The position numbers were made by a program, and so were the translations under genes. A stretch of 37,258 bases of DNA from positions 12,132 through 49,389 of the forward strand of contig JAGMZX010000004.1 in the NCBI GenBank assembly GCA_018005585.1, in the 5' to 3' direction. This DNA is from Candidatus Hydrogenedentota bacterium. GTDB lineage: Bacteria > Hydrogenedentota > Hydrogenedentia > Hydrogenedentales > JAGMZX01. Under the pieces are notes generated by a model. That model was not told the origin of the DNA. It saw only the letters and a program-made list of their open reading frames with translations, and did not search any database. This document shows positions 7,860-17,467 of the stretch, in pieces. Position 1 is the stretch's first letter, and the number at the start of each line of letters is the position of its first letter.

Positions 7860-10800
7860 ATGAAGCCCGAGTGGAGCCTATCTATGCTGGCGGCTGGTTT
7901 ATTGGCGGCGGCTTGCGCTTGTGCAACGTTTGACTCGGCGGCTGCGGAAGCGCCGGGTCCGGTTACGGCACTCTTCGACGGCATGCCCCTGCATTTCGAG
8001 CCGAATGTGGGGCAGATGGCCGCGGAGGCCGCGTTCCTGGCGCGCGGACCGGGCTATCAGTTGTGCCTGACGCGCGACGGGTTGACGCTGACCTGGGCCG
8101 GCCGGGGGGCTGGGCCGGCCGAGGCGCTGCGGGTGCGTTTCGCAGGGGGAAGAACCCCCTATGACCTTGTGGGCGAATCGCCGCTTTCCGCGCGCGCGCA
8201 TTATTTCCTGGGCAATGACCCCGCAACATGGCGGACCAATGCGCCGCTGTTTGGGCGTGTCCGGTGCCGCGAGGTGTTTCCCGGCATTGACCTTATTCAC
8301 TACGGCCGGCAAGGGTCGCTCGAATTCGACTTCGAGGTCGCGCCCGGCGCCGACCCCGCGGCGATTCGGATGGTCTTTGAAGGCACTCAATCGCTTGAGC
8401 TGCAAGCCGATAGCAGTCTGCGCATAGAGATGGGCGGCGCGTCATTTGTGCAGCACGCGCCCGTGATGTACCAGGTCGTATGCGGCGAGAGAAGGCAGGT
8501 CTCGGGGCGGTATGTCCGATACGGCGAATTCGAGGTGGGGTTCGCCCTGGACGCCTATGACAGAGGCCAGACGCTCGTCATAGACCCTGTCCTCACGTAC
8601 AGCACGTATCTCGGCGGCTCGCTGGACGACGGCGGCTGGGCGGTGGGCGGTTATGAGCCGGGCGCCGCCCCGGAGCAAATCTATGTTGCGGGCTCGACGC
8701 TTTCGACGGATTTCCCGGAAAACGCGGGCACGTCTTTGTCGGGCGGCAGCGACGTGTTCCTCGTACGGCTGGACCCGTCCGTGGAAGGCGGTTCAGGCCT
8801 GGTGTGGTGCGCGTATATCGGCGGCAGCGCGAATGAATCGCCACGCGACATGTGCCTGATCAATAAGGGCGCCGAACCGTTTGTTTATCTGGCCGGGGTG
8901 ACGGCCTCGCCTGATTTCCCCGTGCTCTTGCCTTTGACCGGCGGAGACCAGTTGAACCGTACGGGGGCGGGCGGCAAGACGGACGGTTTCCTGCTCGGCT
9001 TCGACGCCACGGATGATTCGTTCAAGTTCTCCACGTTTTTCGGCGGCTCCGAGAACGATGCCATTACGGCTATGGGCGTCAGTGAAGGCATGACCCATCC
9101 CTGTCTGGCCGGGATAACGTCGTCGGCGGACCTTCCTCTCGGCGGCACACCCTACATTCCGGCGTCCACATCGATGGTCTCGGATGCGTTCGCGGCGCGG
9201 GTTGTTTATGACCCGTATGCGCCAGCGAACCCGCAGTTGAACTTCTCTTCTTGGCTGGGCGCGGTGGAAGCCGGCGCGGAGGGCCTCGCGTTTCGTGATG
9301 CCGACCGCGTGATCCTGGGCGGATGGACGCGCGCAGACTTGCCGCAGAAGGGCAACACCCTGTTTCAGCCGGGGTTCGCGGGCGGCAACCGCGACGGTTT
9401 CATCGCGACGCTCAATATGACTGCCACGGCTCCGGTAGACGTGCTCCGGTTCTGTTCGTATTACGGCGGGACCGGCGACGATGTCATCCGCGATGTCGCG
9501 AATCCAGCGTTTACCATTCCGACGCGCGTGTTTGCGGCAGGGGAAACGGCTTCTCCGGCGTTGCCCGGGAATCAGTTGCTCGGTTCGCTGAACAACGGGC
9601 TGGGCGGCGGGTTTCGAGACGGATTCGCCGCGAGATTCGCCTTCGAAGGGGTTGATGAGTTCACGCCGGATTTTGCGTGTTTCCTGGGCGGTGAACACGA
9701 CGACGGGCTCCTCGAACTCGCCGGCGGCAATGGGCGCGAGTTTGCCTGCGGATACTCCAATTCCAAGCCGGCGGAATTCCCCGATGTGTTCATGGAGCAG
9801 CAATTCCAGAACGAACTCAATCCGGGCCAGGAAACGGGAGATGACCCCGAGGCCTATGACGGACTGTTCGTGGGCCTGGACCTGGCCTCGCCGGACATCC
9901 TGTTCCAGACCATTGTCCTGTACGGGTCCCTGCTGGGCGGGCGTCATGACGACCGGATGCAGAGCATTGCCGCGACTTCGAGTAATCGCGTCTTCATCGC
10001 GGGCGGCACGGAGTCGCCCAATTTCCCCGCGCAACAGGGGTATGCGCCATTCCATCAGGGCGGCGTGACGGACGCCTTCGCCGTGGAAATCAGCTCCGAG
10101 GACAGGCGCATCTACGTGAACATCAACGTAGTTGGCGGGGCACAGGACGGCACGAGCTGGGACAACGCCTATCGTTTCATCAAAGACGCGCTCCAGAGCG
10201 TGTCTCCCCCGACGAGCGGCGACGAACTCTGGATCGCGGGGGGCACTTACGCCGAAAACGACCTCGTCATTCCGACCGGTGTTGCGTTGTATGGCGGGTT
10301 CAATGGCACGGAAGCCTTCCGCGGCGAGCGAGACTGGATCGCGAACCCCACCATTGTGGACAGTCCGGCTCCGGGCGAGGTGGTTTTCGTGGGCGCGTCC
10401 GACGCGCGGTTGGACGGCCTGGTCATCCAGAATGGGCGCGATATTAATGAAGGGGCAGGGCTGTACTTCACGCCAACGTACACAACGATAGACATGACCG
10501 TGGCAAACTGCTTCTTCTACAACAACTCGGCGCTGGAATCCGGCGGAGCGATATACGTCAATGGCGGGGAATTGCGCGCGCAGAATTGCGTCTTTGTCAA
10601 TAACGCCTCAAACATATCCGGCGGCGCCATCTACTTACGGGAAAGCGCCGCGGTCATCACGAACTGCACCTTCGCGCTCAATACGGCAGGCCCGCTGGGG
10701 CTTGGCAACCACATTATGAATGATACGGTGACGTCGCCTTATGTCATGCGGCTGACGAACTGCATCTTCGCACAGGACGGCAATCCCCTCGCGGCTGCCG

Positions 10801-13800
10801 TCGTGGACGCCTTCGCGAACAGGTCGGCGGTCGAATCCTGCCTGATCGAGGGCACGTTTACACTGCTCGGGGCCCTCAACAACGTGTTTAACGGAAATCC
10901 CCTTTTCCTTCGCAATCCCGGTTTGGGCGATGTGGGCGACTTGCGCCTCGGGGACGGGTCCGGCGCAAGGGATGCCGGCGCGGCCTTCGCCGCCGAGGCG
11001 GACTACGGCAACGTCATCTACGATATCGAGGGCCGGCTTCGTCTCCCGCTGTCCTGTTCCGTTTACGACCTCGGCGCATACGAGGCTGCCGCACTCCCCA
11101 CGATCACGGTCCTCGGCGACAATCCGCTGTCGATGGAGTGCAGCGCGACCTATAGCGACCCCGGCGCCACGGCGGCGGATGCGTGCGGACTGGACCTCAG
11201 CGCCCTGATCGCGGCATCGAGCAACGTTGCGCCCGGCCAGGCAGGCAACTACGCGGTCACGTATTTCGTCATCGACAGCGGCGGCCAGCTCGCCACGGCG
11301 ACGCGGGACGTCCTGGTACTCGACACTCCGCCGCTGCTGACGCTGTCGCCTCCCCTGATACTGGATGTTCAATGCGGGTCCGCGTACACCGACCCGGGTT
11401 TCAGCGCGACCGACCTTTGCGACGGCGACCTCGCGAGCGCCGTGTCTGTCGGCGGAGACACGGTGAACACGTCTGTCCTGGGCGCTACTTATGTGCTTAC
11501 CTATGATGTGCAGGACAGCCTGGGCCAGCCGTCCCCGCAACAGACCCGAACGGTAAACATCGTCGATACGCTGCTGCCGCTGGCGCAGTGCAAGGACATC
11601 ACGGCGGCACTCGATGCGTCGGGCCAGGCAAGCATCCTCGGCAGCGACCTCGATAATGGCAGCAGCGACAATTGCGGGATCGCCTCCCTGCTGGCTGCGC
11701 CGAGCACGTTCACGTGCGTGAACCTCGGCTCCAACCCCGTGACACTCACCGTGACCGACGTGGCCGGCCTCACCGCGCAGTGCACGGCCACCGTCACCGT
11801 CGTGGACAATACGCCGCCTGCTGTGGCGTGCCGGAACGTCACCGCGCAACTGAACGCGAGCGGCTTGGCGACGGTCACGGCCGCCCAGGTGGACAATGGA
11901 AGCACGGACAACTGCGGCGTCGCCTCGCGAACCGTGACGCCCAATGCGTTCACGTGCGCGGACTTGGGCGCGAATGCCGTCACGCTGACCGTAACAGACG
12001 GAAGCGGCAACAGCGCGCAGTGCGGCGCGACGGTCACCGTGGTGGACAATACGAACCCGACTGCAATATGCCGGAATATCATCGTGGATCTCGACGCCGC
12101 CGGGCAGGCGTCCATTGCCCCCGCGGATATCGATAACGGGAGCACGGACAACTGCGGGATAGCCACGTCGGAGTTGAGCAAGACGGACTTCACGTGCGCC
12201 GACATCGGCGACAATGCGATAACGCTCACCGTTCGCGACGCGAGCGGCCGCGCCGGGCAATGCGACGCAACCGTCACTGTGCGCGACGCGACCGCGCCGG
12301 AGATCACGCTGAACGGCGCGAATCCGCTAACGCTGACGTGTGACATCCCGTATGCCGAGCCGGGAGCGACGGCCGCGGACACTTGCGACGGCGACTTGAG
12401 CACGGTTATCGCCGTGGACAATTCCGCCGTTGACACGAGCCGGAACGGAGACTACGAAGTCGTATACACCGTGTCGGATGCTTCCGGCAACGTTGCGGAA
12501 GAACGGCGGACCGTAACGGTGACGGGTTGTGTGGCGCAGCAGCCGCACAGTGCGGACACGAACGGCGATTTCAAGGTCACTTATACAGAAGCCGCGCGGG
12601 TACAGACGCTTTTTGAGGGCGATGCGTATCATTGTGACGCCGGCGCCGCCGATGGATACGCGCCGGGAACCGGCGACCAAAGTTGCGGCGCCCACGACAG
12701 CGATTACTCGCCGCAGAACTGGGTCATCAGTTTCTTAGAGCTGTTGCGCACCTTCCAACTGGCCACGGCGCCGTCCTATGTAATTGACGGGGGATCGGAG
12801 GACGGCTTCAACCCGCCCGGCACGCCGGGCGCGGCGCCGGTGGTCTCGCTGGCGCGTGTCGCGGGTGACAACGGTTTCTTCCACCCGGGTGAGACCGTGG
12901 ATGTGACCGTGACCATCGGGCAGACAGATGCCACTGCGTTGCGGACAATCGGACTGCGGGAGAACCTGCCGGCCGGCTGGACCTTCGTGGAGGTGGCGGG
13001 TGATTCCGGCGGCGAGTTCATGCAGCCGTCCACGGGCGACTCGGGCACACTGTATTTCGCGTGGTTGCGCCCCCTGCCCGCGCTGCCGTTCAATTTCACC
13101 TATCGCCTGCAGAGTACAGTGGCCAAGCCGGCGGTGGTTACGATCTCGGGACGCCTGTTCGCGCGGTCGAACGGCCCCGCGGGCCAGACCGACATTGTGA
13201 CGACGGAAATTACGGAATTCGAGGACGCGACGCCCCCGGTAATTACGGTCCTGGGCGCCAACCCGGTCCAGGTGGAATGCGGCTCCGTCTACACGGACGC
13301 GGGCGCCACGGCCACAGACGACGTGGACGGCGACCTCACCACCCAAATCCAGACCACGTCTCTCGTCGATACGGGCGCGGCGGGTTCCTATTCGGTTATC
13401 TACGAGGTCACGGATGCGGCAGGCAACACAGCAAGCGCAACGCGCACGGTGGATGTTGGGGATACAATCCCTCCCGAAATTCTGCTCGTGGGCGCGGATT
13501 TTGCCCTGCCCTGCGGCACGGCATACAACGACCCCGGCTATACGGCGTATGACGCCTGCAATGGCGACCTGACCGCCGCCGTAATCGTCGACACAACCGC
13601 ACTTGATATGGACAGGCCGGGACAGTACGAAGTCTATTATTGGGTCGAGGATTTCAGCGGAAACGCGGACACCAGAACGCGCGCGTTGCAGGTTACCGAC
13701 ACCGTGGCGCCCGTGGCGCGCTGCCGCAACGTGACGATGAACCTGGACGCTTCCGGACTGGCGACCGTCACCCCGGCGCACGTCGATGGCGGCAGCACGG

Positions 13801-15944
13801 ATAATTGCGGCGCGCCAACGTTGTCTGTTACGCCGAACACCTTCGATTGCGCGGACCTGGGCAACCAGACGGTTACGCTGACGGCGACGGACGCCGCGGG
13901 CAATACCGCGACCTGCGACGCCACGGTCACTATCCGGGATACGACCCGGCCCACGGTCATCTGCCGCGACATTACGGTCGTGCTCGGGCCCACGAACACG
14001 GCGACCATTACTCCCGCGCAAATCGACAACGGCAGCACGGATACTTGCGGCGAGGTGACGCTGGCCGTCGCGCCGGACACGTTCGATTGCGAGGACACCG
14101 GCGCGAACCCCGTGATGCTGACGGTCACCGACGCCAGCGGCAACACGCGCGCCTGCAACGCGGTCGTGACGATTCTCGGGCCGCATTGCGGCGGCGAGGG
14201 CGAGGGCGAAGGGGAAGGCGAGGGCGAGGGCGAAGGCGAGGGCGAAGGGGAAGGGGAAGAGCCGGGCGCGTTGTTGAATATTGACGTGCGCGATGCGGAC
14301 ACCCTCGCGGGAATCCCGTATGCCGTCGTCCGCGTGGAGCCCGGCCGCACCGTCGTTTCCCAGAACGAAGCCGGGTTGTATCGCGTACCCGTGAACGGAC
14401 CCGCGGCGTATCAGGTCTACGCGACGGCGGAAGGCTATCAGTCTTCGACGCAGGACGTGTATGTGCCGTCGCCGGCCGCCACCCTCTCGCTGGGCTTCCA
14501 GCTTTCACCGCGCCCTGAGGTGCGGGTGGACACGGACGGCGACGGATTGGTCGATTCGGACGAGACAAGCCTCTACGGCACGGACCCGAATCGCGCGGAC
14601 ACGGACGGCGACGGCATGTCCGACCTGTTTGAGCTTGAATTCCGGCTGGACCCCTTCGCGGCAGAGGATCCGATGCGCAGGACCGGCCCGTTTGACGACC
14701 TGGACAAGGACGGGCTCACGAACCTGGACGAATTTCACCTGCGGTCGAATCCCCGGGACCGGATGAGCCCGCGGATGAGTTACTATATCTCGCCGGAATC
14801 GGGGCCGCAGGGCGACGGCAGCCCGGAAGCGCCGTACCGGGACATTCAGACGGCCATCGACAGCATTCTGGCTTCCCCCACGGGCGTAAAACAGATGACC
14901 GGTCCGGATATGCCCGTCACCTGTATTCTGCTCCCGGGCATCTTCGATGAAGACGTCACCCTGGAAGAAGGGTTCCTGATGTACTCCTCCGTTCCCGATG
15001 CCACCGTTATCGTCGGCAGCGTGCATGGCGCACAAGGCTCGGGCTTGTTCAATCTGGAAGTGCGCGAAGGGCCGGGCAAGCAGGCGGGTGAACCGCTGAT
15101 TCTGGTCAGCGACGAGGACATGGAACTGCGCGGCGTCACGATTATCGGCGAGGACGGCGGTTCCGCGACGGGTGTCCGGTTCGAAGGCCTCTCGCCGGCT
15201 TCCGCCCGCATGACGGACTGCGTCCTCTTCAACCTGAACACGGGCGTGGAGGTGACCGGGGCGCTGCCGCGCATCCGCCGGACCCAGTTCTCGAACATCG
15301 CCGCCGATGCAATCGTCTTCCGTGACACGACCGGCGACCCCGGTGGAAACACCTTCGGCAACGCCACGGACGCGAACTCCGGGTGGAACCGGTTCGAGAA
15401 CGTGGGCGGCAGCGCGGTGGTCAACGAGCGTCCAGACCCCATCGTCATGGAAAATAACGACTGGGATACGGATAACCCGGCTGAGGTCGACGCGCTAATC
15501 ACCGGTCCGGCTGATTTCGAGCCGTTCCTGGCCAAGGGTTCCGGCTTGATCCCCGCATCCATCGTGGCAACCGTCTGGGACGCGACCACGCGGGCGCGCA
15601 TTACAAACGGGTCGGCCTCGATATCGCCGGGCGGCGTAGACCCGGTAACCGAAAACGTGGACGGCGTGTATACGTTCGGCGCCATACCGGCAGGCCAATA
15701 CACGGTGCGCGTGGATGCGCCGGGATACGCCGCCAAGTCCCAGACGGTGACTGTGAGCGGCGGAGAGCAGGCGTCGATCATTTTCGCCATGGGCCAAGGC
15801 GCGCCGACCGAGCCCTGTTGCAGCGGCTGCGACAAATCCCGCCTGGACCCCGCCAAAGGCCGGCGCGTCGCGGCGGGCAATACGGTTGTGGCAATCGCCA
15901 TGCTGGCGGCCCTGGCGCTAATGCGCCGGAAGAGCAGGAGGTAG
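7860..15944 (+). CDS. Giant mosaic exported protein (2694 aa): SBBP propeller, beta-helices, Ig/HYR repeats, dockerin-like module, Cys-rich C-terminal anchor
   Basis: The ATG at 7860 is preferred to a TTG at 7842 because GGAG lies 10 nt upstream and a signal peptide follows (about residues 1-32). Approximate order: DUF7948-like N-domain (37-247); seven SBBP repeats, enough for one seven-bladed propeller (246-734); beta-helix with GGAIY repeats ending in YDLGAYEA (749-1076); two DUF5011-like Ig repeats; three HYR-like repeats; another DUF5011-like repeat; dockerin-like module (1561-1647); a DUF11-like domain (1659-1789); two DUF5011-like and two HYR-like repeats; Gly-Glu linker (2112-2135); carboxypeptidase-regulatory-like domain; DTDGDG calcium repeats (2222-2304); a second beta-helix; another regulatory-like domain (2564-2644). 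It ends with PCCSGC, one hydrophobic helix and RRKSRR. The likely role is surface adhesion or binding; no catalytic residues were recognised. Confidence 0.9.
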   Translation: MKPEWSLSMLAAGLLAAACACATFDSAAAEAPGPVTALFDGMPLHFEPNVGQMAAEAAFLARGPGYQLCLTRDGLTLTWAGRGAGPAEALRVRFAGGRTPYDLVGESPLSARAHYFLGNDPATWRTNAPLFGRVRCREVFPGIDLIHYGRQGSLEFDFEVAPGADPAAIRMVFEGTQSLELQADSSLRIEMGGASFVQHAPVMYQVVCGERRQVSGRYVRYGEFEVGFALDAYDRGQTLVIDPVLTYSTYLGGSLDDGGWAVGGYEPGAAPEQIYVAGSTLSTDFPENAGTSLSGGSDVFLVRLDPSVEGGSGLVWCAYIGGSANESPRDMCLINKGAEPFVYLAGVTASPDFPVLLPLTGGDQLNRTGAGGKTDGFLLGFDATDDSFKFSTFFGGSENDAITAMGVSEGMTHPCLAGITSSADLPLGGTPYIPASTSMVSDAFAARVVYDPYAPANPQLNFSSWLGAVEAGAEGLAFRDADRVILGGWTRADLPQKGNTLFQPGFAGGNRDGFIATLNMTATAPVDVLRFCSYYGGTGDDVIRDVANPAFTIPTRVFAAGETASPALPGNQLLGSLNNGLGGGFRDGFAARFAFEGVDEFTPDFACFLGGEHDDGLLELAGGNGREFACGYSNSKPAEFPDVFMEQQFQNELNPGQETGDDPEAYDGLFVGLDLASPDILFQTIVLYGSLLGGRHDDRMQSIAATSSNRVFIAGGTESPNFPAQQGYAPFHQGGVTDAFAVEISSEDRRIYVNINVVGGAQDGTSWDNAYRFIKDALQSVSPPTSGDELWIAGGTYAENDLVIPTGVALYGGFNGTEAFRGERDWIANPTIVDSPAPGEVVFVGASDARLDGLVIQNGRDINEGAGLYFTPTYTTIDMTVANCFFYNNSALESGGAIYVNGGELRAQNCVFVNNASNISGGAIYLRESAAVITNCTFALNTAGPLGLGNHIMNDTVTSPYVMRLTNCIFAQDGNPLAAAVVDAFANRSAVESCLIEGTFTLLGALNNVFNGNPLFLRNPGLGDVGDLRLGDGSGARDAGAAFAAEADYGNVIYDIEGRLRLPLSCSVYDLGAYEAAALPTITVLGDNPLSMECSATYSDPGATAADACGLDLSALIAASSNVAPGQAGNYAVTYFVIDSGGQLATATRDVLVLDTPPLLTLSPPLILDVQCGSAYTDPGFSATDLCDGDLASAVSVGGDTVNTSVLGATYVLTYDVQDSLGQPSPQQTRTVNIVDTLLPLAQCKDITAALDASGQASILGSDLDNGSSDNCGIASLLAAPSTFTCVNLGSNPVTLTVTDVAGLTAQCTATVTVVDNTPPAVACRNVTAQLNASGLATVTAAQVDNGSTDNCGVASRTVTPNAFTCADLGANAVTLTVTDGSGNSAQCGATVTVVDNTNPTAICRNIIVDLDAAGQASIAPADIDNGSTDNCGIATSELSKTDFTCADIGDNAITLTVRDASGRAGQCDATVTVRDATAPEITLNGANPLTLTCDIPYAEPGATAADTCDGDLSTVIAVDNSAVDTSRNGDYEVVYTVSDASGNVAEERRTVTVTGCVAQQPHSADTNGDFKVTYTEAARVQTLFEGDAYHCDAGAADGYAPGTGDQSCGAHDSDYSPQNWVISFLELLRTFQLATAPSYVIDGGSEDGFNPPGTPGAAPVVSLARVAGDNGFFHPGETVDVTVTIGQTDATALRTIGLRENLPAGWTFVEVAGDSGGEFMQPSTGDSGTLYFAWLRPLPALPFNFTYRLQSTVAKPAVVTISGRLFARSNGPAGQTDIVTTEITEFEDATPPVITVLGANPVQVECGSVYTDAGATATDDVDGDLTTQIQTTSLVDTGAAGSYSVIYEVTDAAGNTASATRTVDVGDTIPPEILLVGADFALPCGTAYNDPGYTAYDACNGDLTAAVIVDTTALDMDRPGQYEVYYWVEDFSGNADTRTRALQVTDTVAPVARCRNVTMNLDASGLATVTPAHVDGGSTDNCGAPTLSVTPNTFDCADLGNQTVTLTATDAAGNTATCDATVTIRDTTRPTVICRDITVVLGPTNTATITPAQIDNGSTDTCGEVTLAVAPDTFDCEDTGANPVMLTVTDASGNTRACNAVVTILGPHCGGEGEGEGEGEGEGEGEGEGEGEEPGALLNIDVRDADTLAGIPYAVVRVEPGRTVVSQNEAGLYRVPVNGPAAYQVYATAEGYQSSTQDVYVPSPAATLSLGFQLSPRPEVRVDTDGDGLVDSDETSLYGTDPNRADTDGDGMSDLFELEFRLDPFAAEDPMRRTGPFDDLDKDGLTNLDEFHLRSNPRDRMSPRMSYYISPESGPQGDGSPEAPYRDIQTAIDSILASPTGVKQMTGPDMPVTCILLPGIFDEDVTLEEGFLMYSSVPDATVIVGSVHGAQGSGLFNLEVREGPGKQAGEPLILVSDEDMELRGVTIIGEDGGSATGVRFEGLSPASARMTDCVLFNLNTGVEVTGALPRIRRTQFSNIAADAIVFRDTTGDPGGNTFGNATDANSGWNRFENVGGSAVVNERPDPIVMENNDWDTDNPAEVDALITGPADFEPFLAKGSGLIPASIVATVWDATTRARITNGSASISPGGVDPVTENVDGVYTFGAIPAGQYTVRVDAPGYAAKSQTVTVSGGEQASIIFAMGQGAPTEPCCSGCDKSRLDPAKGRRVAAGNTVVAIAMLAALALMRRKSRR
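8595..10060 (+). repeat. Seven SBBP (beta-propeller) repeats in the giant protein
   Basis: Seven units each carry an aromatic-rich LGG-type strand and a later AG-T-S-DFP-type strand. The unit starts are near 8601 (TYLGG), 8811 (AYIGG), 9037 (TFFGG), 9250 (SWLGA), 9456 (SYYGG), 9677 (CFLGG) and 9928 (SLLGG). Seven is exactly one complete propeller. Confidence 0.75.
11575..12295 (+). repeat. Three tandem HYR-like Ig repeats (about 80 aa each)
   Basis: Each unit contains C-(K/R)-(D/N)-I/V-T, DNGS-(S/T)-DNCG, FTC, VTLTV-D and a C-ATVTV-D end. Two more copies lie at about 13705-14180. Conserved Cys pairs suggest disulfides in an exported protein. Confidence 0.75.
14193..14262 (+). repeat. Six-base tandem repeat encoding a Gly-Glu linker
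   Basis: About a dozen GGCGAG/GGCGAA/GGGGAA hexamers encode GEGEGE up to GEEPG. It separates the HYR repeats from the carboxypeptidase-regulatory-like domain. Such linkers are a hallmark I associate with Hydrogenedentota surface proteins. Hexamer slippage would change length without a frameshift. Confidence 0.9.
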
Positions 15945-15980
15945 GCCGGGTATCTCGCCGGCCGCGCGCGTTTGGGTTTT
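15944..15980 (+). terminator. Weak terminator-like hairpin after the giant gene
   Basis: GGCCGG (15944-15949) and CCGGCC (15958-15963) form a 6-bp GC stem around an 8-nt loop. A T-rich stretch TTTGGGTTTT (15971-15980) follows only after seven more bases, so the match to a rho-independent terminator is poor. Confidence 0.25.
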
Positions 15981-16002
15981 GCCGGGCGGATTCGGGTATG
16001 AT
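15972..16002 (+). promoter_or_regulatory. Possible argH promoter
   Basis: TATGAT at 15997-16002 is a fair -10 box 44 nt before the argH ATG. The best -35 candidate, TTGGGT (15972-15977), is 19 nt away, longer than ideal. Confidence 0.25.
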
Positions 16003-16046
16003 CATGCGCTGAACTCACGTAGTCACGGAGCAGGAAAGGCAGGTGC

Positions 16047-17417
16047 ATGGGTAAGCTCTGGGGAGGGCGTTTCCAAGGAGAAACGGACCGCCTGGTCGAG
16101 ACGCTGGGCGCGTCGGTCGCGTTCGACGCGCGCCTTGCGCCATGGGACATTCGGGCGAGCATCGCGCACGCCCGCATGCTGGGCGATACGGGCATCATTC
16201 CGGGCAAGGACGCGCGCCGGATCATCCAGGGGCTCAAGCGTATCGCGGCTGACGTGGCGAAAGGGGCGTTCACGTGGGACCCCGCGCTGGAGGACGTGCA
16301 CACGAACATCGAGGCCGCGCTCGTGGCGCGTATCGGCGAAGCAGGAAAGCGGCTCCACACCGCCCGCAGCCGCAACGACCAGATAGCGACCGACGTGCGC
16401 CTGTGGCTGCGCGATCAGGTCGACACGATTATCGGCCTGACGGACGCTCTGCGTGACGCGGTGCTGGATTGCGCGGAGCGGCATTGCGAGGCCATTCTCC
16501 CGGGATACACGCACCTGCAGCCGGCGCAGCCGGTGCTGTTTGGGCACCACATGCACGCCTACGCGGAAATGTTCGGCCGCGACCGCGACCGTTTCGCAGA
16601 GGCTCGCAAGCGGACTAATGTGCTGCCGCTGGGCTCGGCGGCCCTGGCCGGCGCGGCCTATCCCATTGACCGCGCGCAAGTCGCGCGGGAGCTGGGATTC
16701 GACGCCGTGTCCGCGAACAGCATGGACGCGGTTTCCGACCGCGATCATCTCATCGAATTCTGCGCCGCGGCCGCCGTGTGCATGATGCATCTTTCCCGGC
16801 TGAGCGAGGAACTGATTCTCTGGTCCACGCCGCGTTTCGGATTCATCGAGATAGGCGACGCCTTCACGACGGGTTCGAGCATCATGCCGCAGAAGAAGAA
16901 TCCCGACGTGGCGGAGCTGGTGCGCGGCAAGTCGGGCCGCGTGTACGGTGACCTCATGGCGCTGCTGACCTTGATGAAGGGGCTGCCGCTGACCTATAAC
17001 CGCGACCTCCAGGAGGACAAGGAACCCGTTTTCGACGCATCCGATACGCTGCAGCTCTGCCTGGCCGTCGTCGCGCGGATGTTCCCGGCCATTACCGTGA
17101 ACACGGCCGCGATGCGGCAGGCGGCCCAGGAAGGCTTCATGGAAGCAACGGACCTGGCGGATTACCTGACGCGCCGCGGCATGCCGTTCCGCGAAGCCCA
17201 CGAAGTGGCCGGAAAGATCGTGCTGCACTGCATCCGGGAGGGTAAGCGGTTACCTGAACTGGGCTTGCAGGAATTTCGCGGGTTTTCCGGTTTGTTTGAC
17301 GAGGACGTGTTCCAGGAATTGCGGCTCGAGGGCATAGTCCGCCGCCGCGACCAGCCTGGCGGCACTGCGCCGCGCCGTGTTCGCGCCGCCCTGCGGCAGT
17401 CGCGCAAGCGGCGTTGA
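16047..17417 (+). CDS. argH: Argininosuccinate lyase
   Basis: ArgH splits argininosuccinate into arginine and fumarate, the last step of arginine synthesis. The 456-residue length is normal. The protein begins KLWGGRF, contains DVHTNIE, the TARSRNDQ motif and HLQPAQPVLFGHH, and carries the fumarase/lyase superfamily signature GSSIMPQKKNPD at residues 276-287 with the catalytic serine. The C-terminus ends in a basic tail (RAALRQSRKRR) after the usual GIVRRRDQPGGTAP segment. AGGAAAGG upstream of the ATG is a good ribosome site. No other arg gene is nearby, so argH stands alone here; the response regulator follows 50 nt downstream. Confidence 0.96.
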   Translation: MGKLWGGRFQGETDRLVETLGASVAFDARLAPWDIRASIAHARMLGDTGIIPGKDARRIIQGLKRIAADVAKGAFTWDPALEDVHTNIEAALVARIGEAGKRLHTARSRNDQIATDVRLWLRDQVDTIIGLTDALRDAVLDCAERHCEAILPGYTHLQPAQPVLFGHHMHAYAEMFGRDRDRFAEARKRTNVLPLGSAALAGAAYPIDRAQVARELGFDAVSANSMDAVSDRDHLIEFCAAAAVCMMHLSRLSEELILWSTPRFGFIEIGDAFTTGSSIMPQKKNPDVAELVRGKSGRVYGDLMALLTLMKGLPLTYNRDLQEDKEPVFDASDTLQLCLAVVARMFPAITVNTAAMRQAAQEGFMEATDLADYLTRRGMPFREAHEVAGKIVLHCIREGKRLPELGLQEFRGFSGLFDEDVFQELRLEGIVRRRDQPGGTAPRRVRAALRQSRKRR

Positions 17418-17467
17418 CCGCGTAGGAGCGCAAGAGGAAACCCGCGGCCGTGTGTTAATATGGAGGC

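Noticed and set aside
10635-12260. A 541-codon open frame opposite the giant protein
   Set aside because: It is a repetitive shadow of the Ig/HYR repeats, with no start signal or domain.
12835-13225. Domain after the internal dockerin-like module as a cohesin
   Set aside because: GETVDVTVTI and ENLPAGWTFVEV match the DUF11/NEW-like pattern of stalk domains rather than the cohesin strand order.
14193-14262. Short tandem hexamers as a CRISPR or satellite
   Set aside because: They are in frame, encode a Gly-Glu linker and have no spacers.
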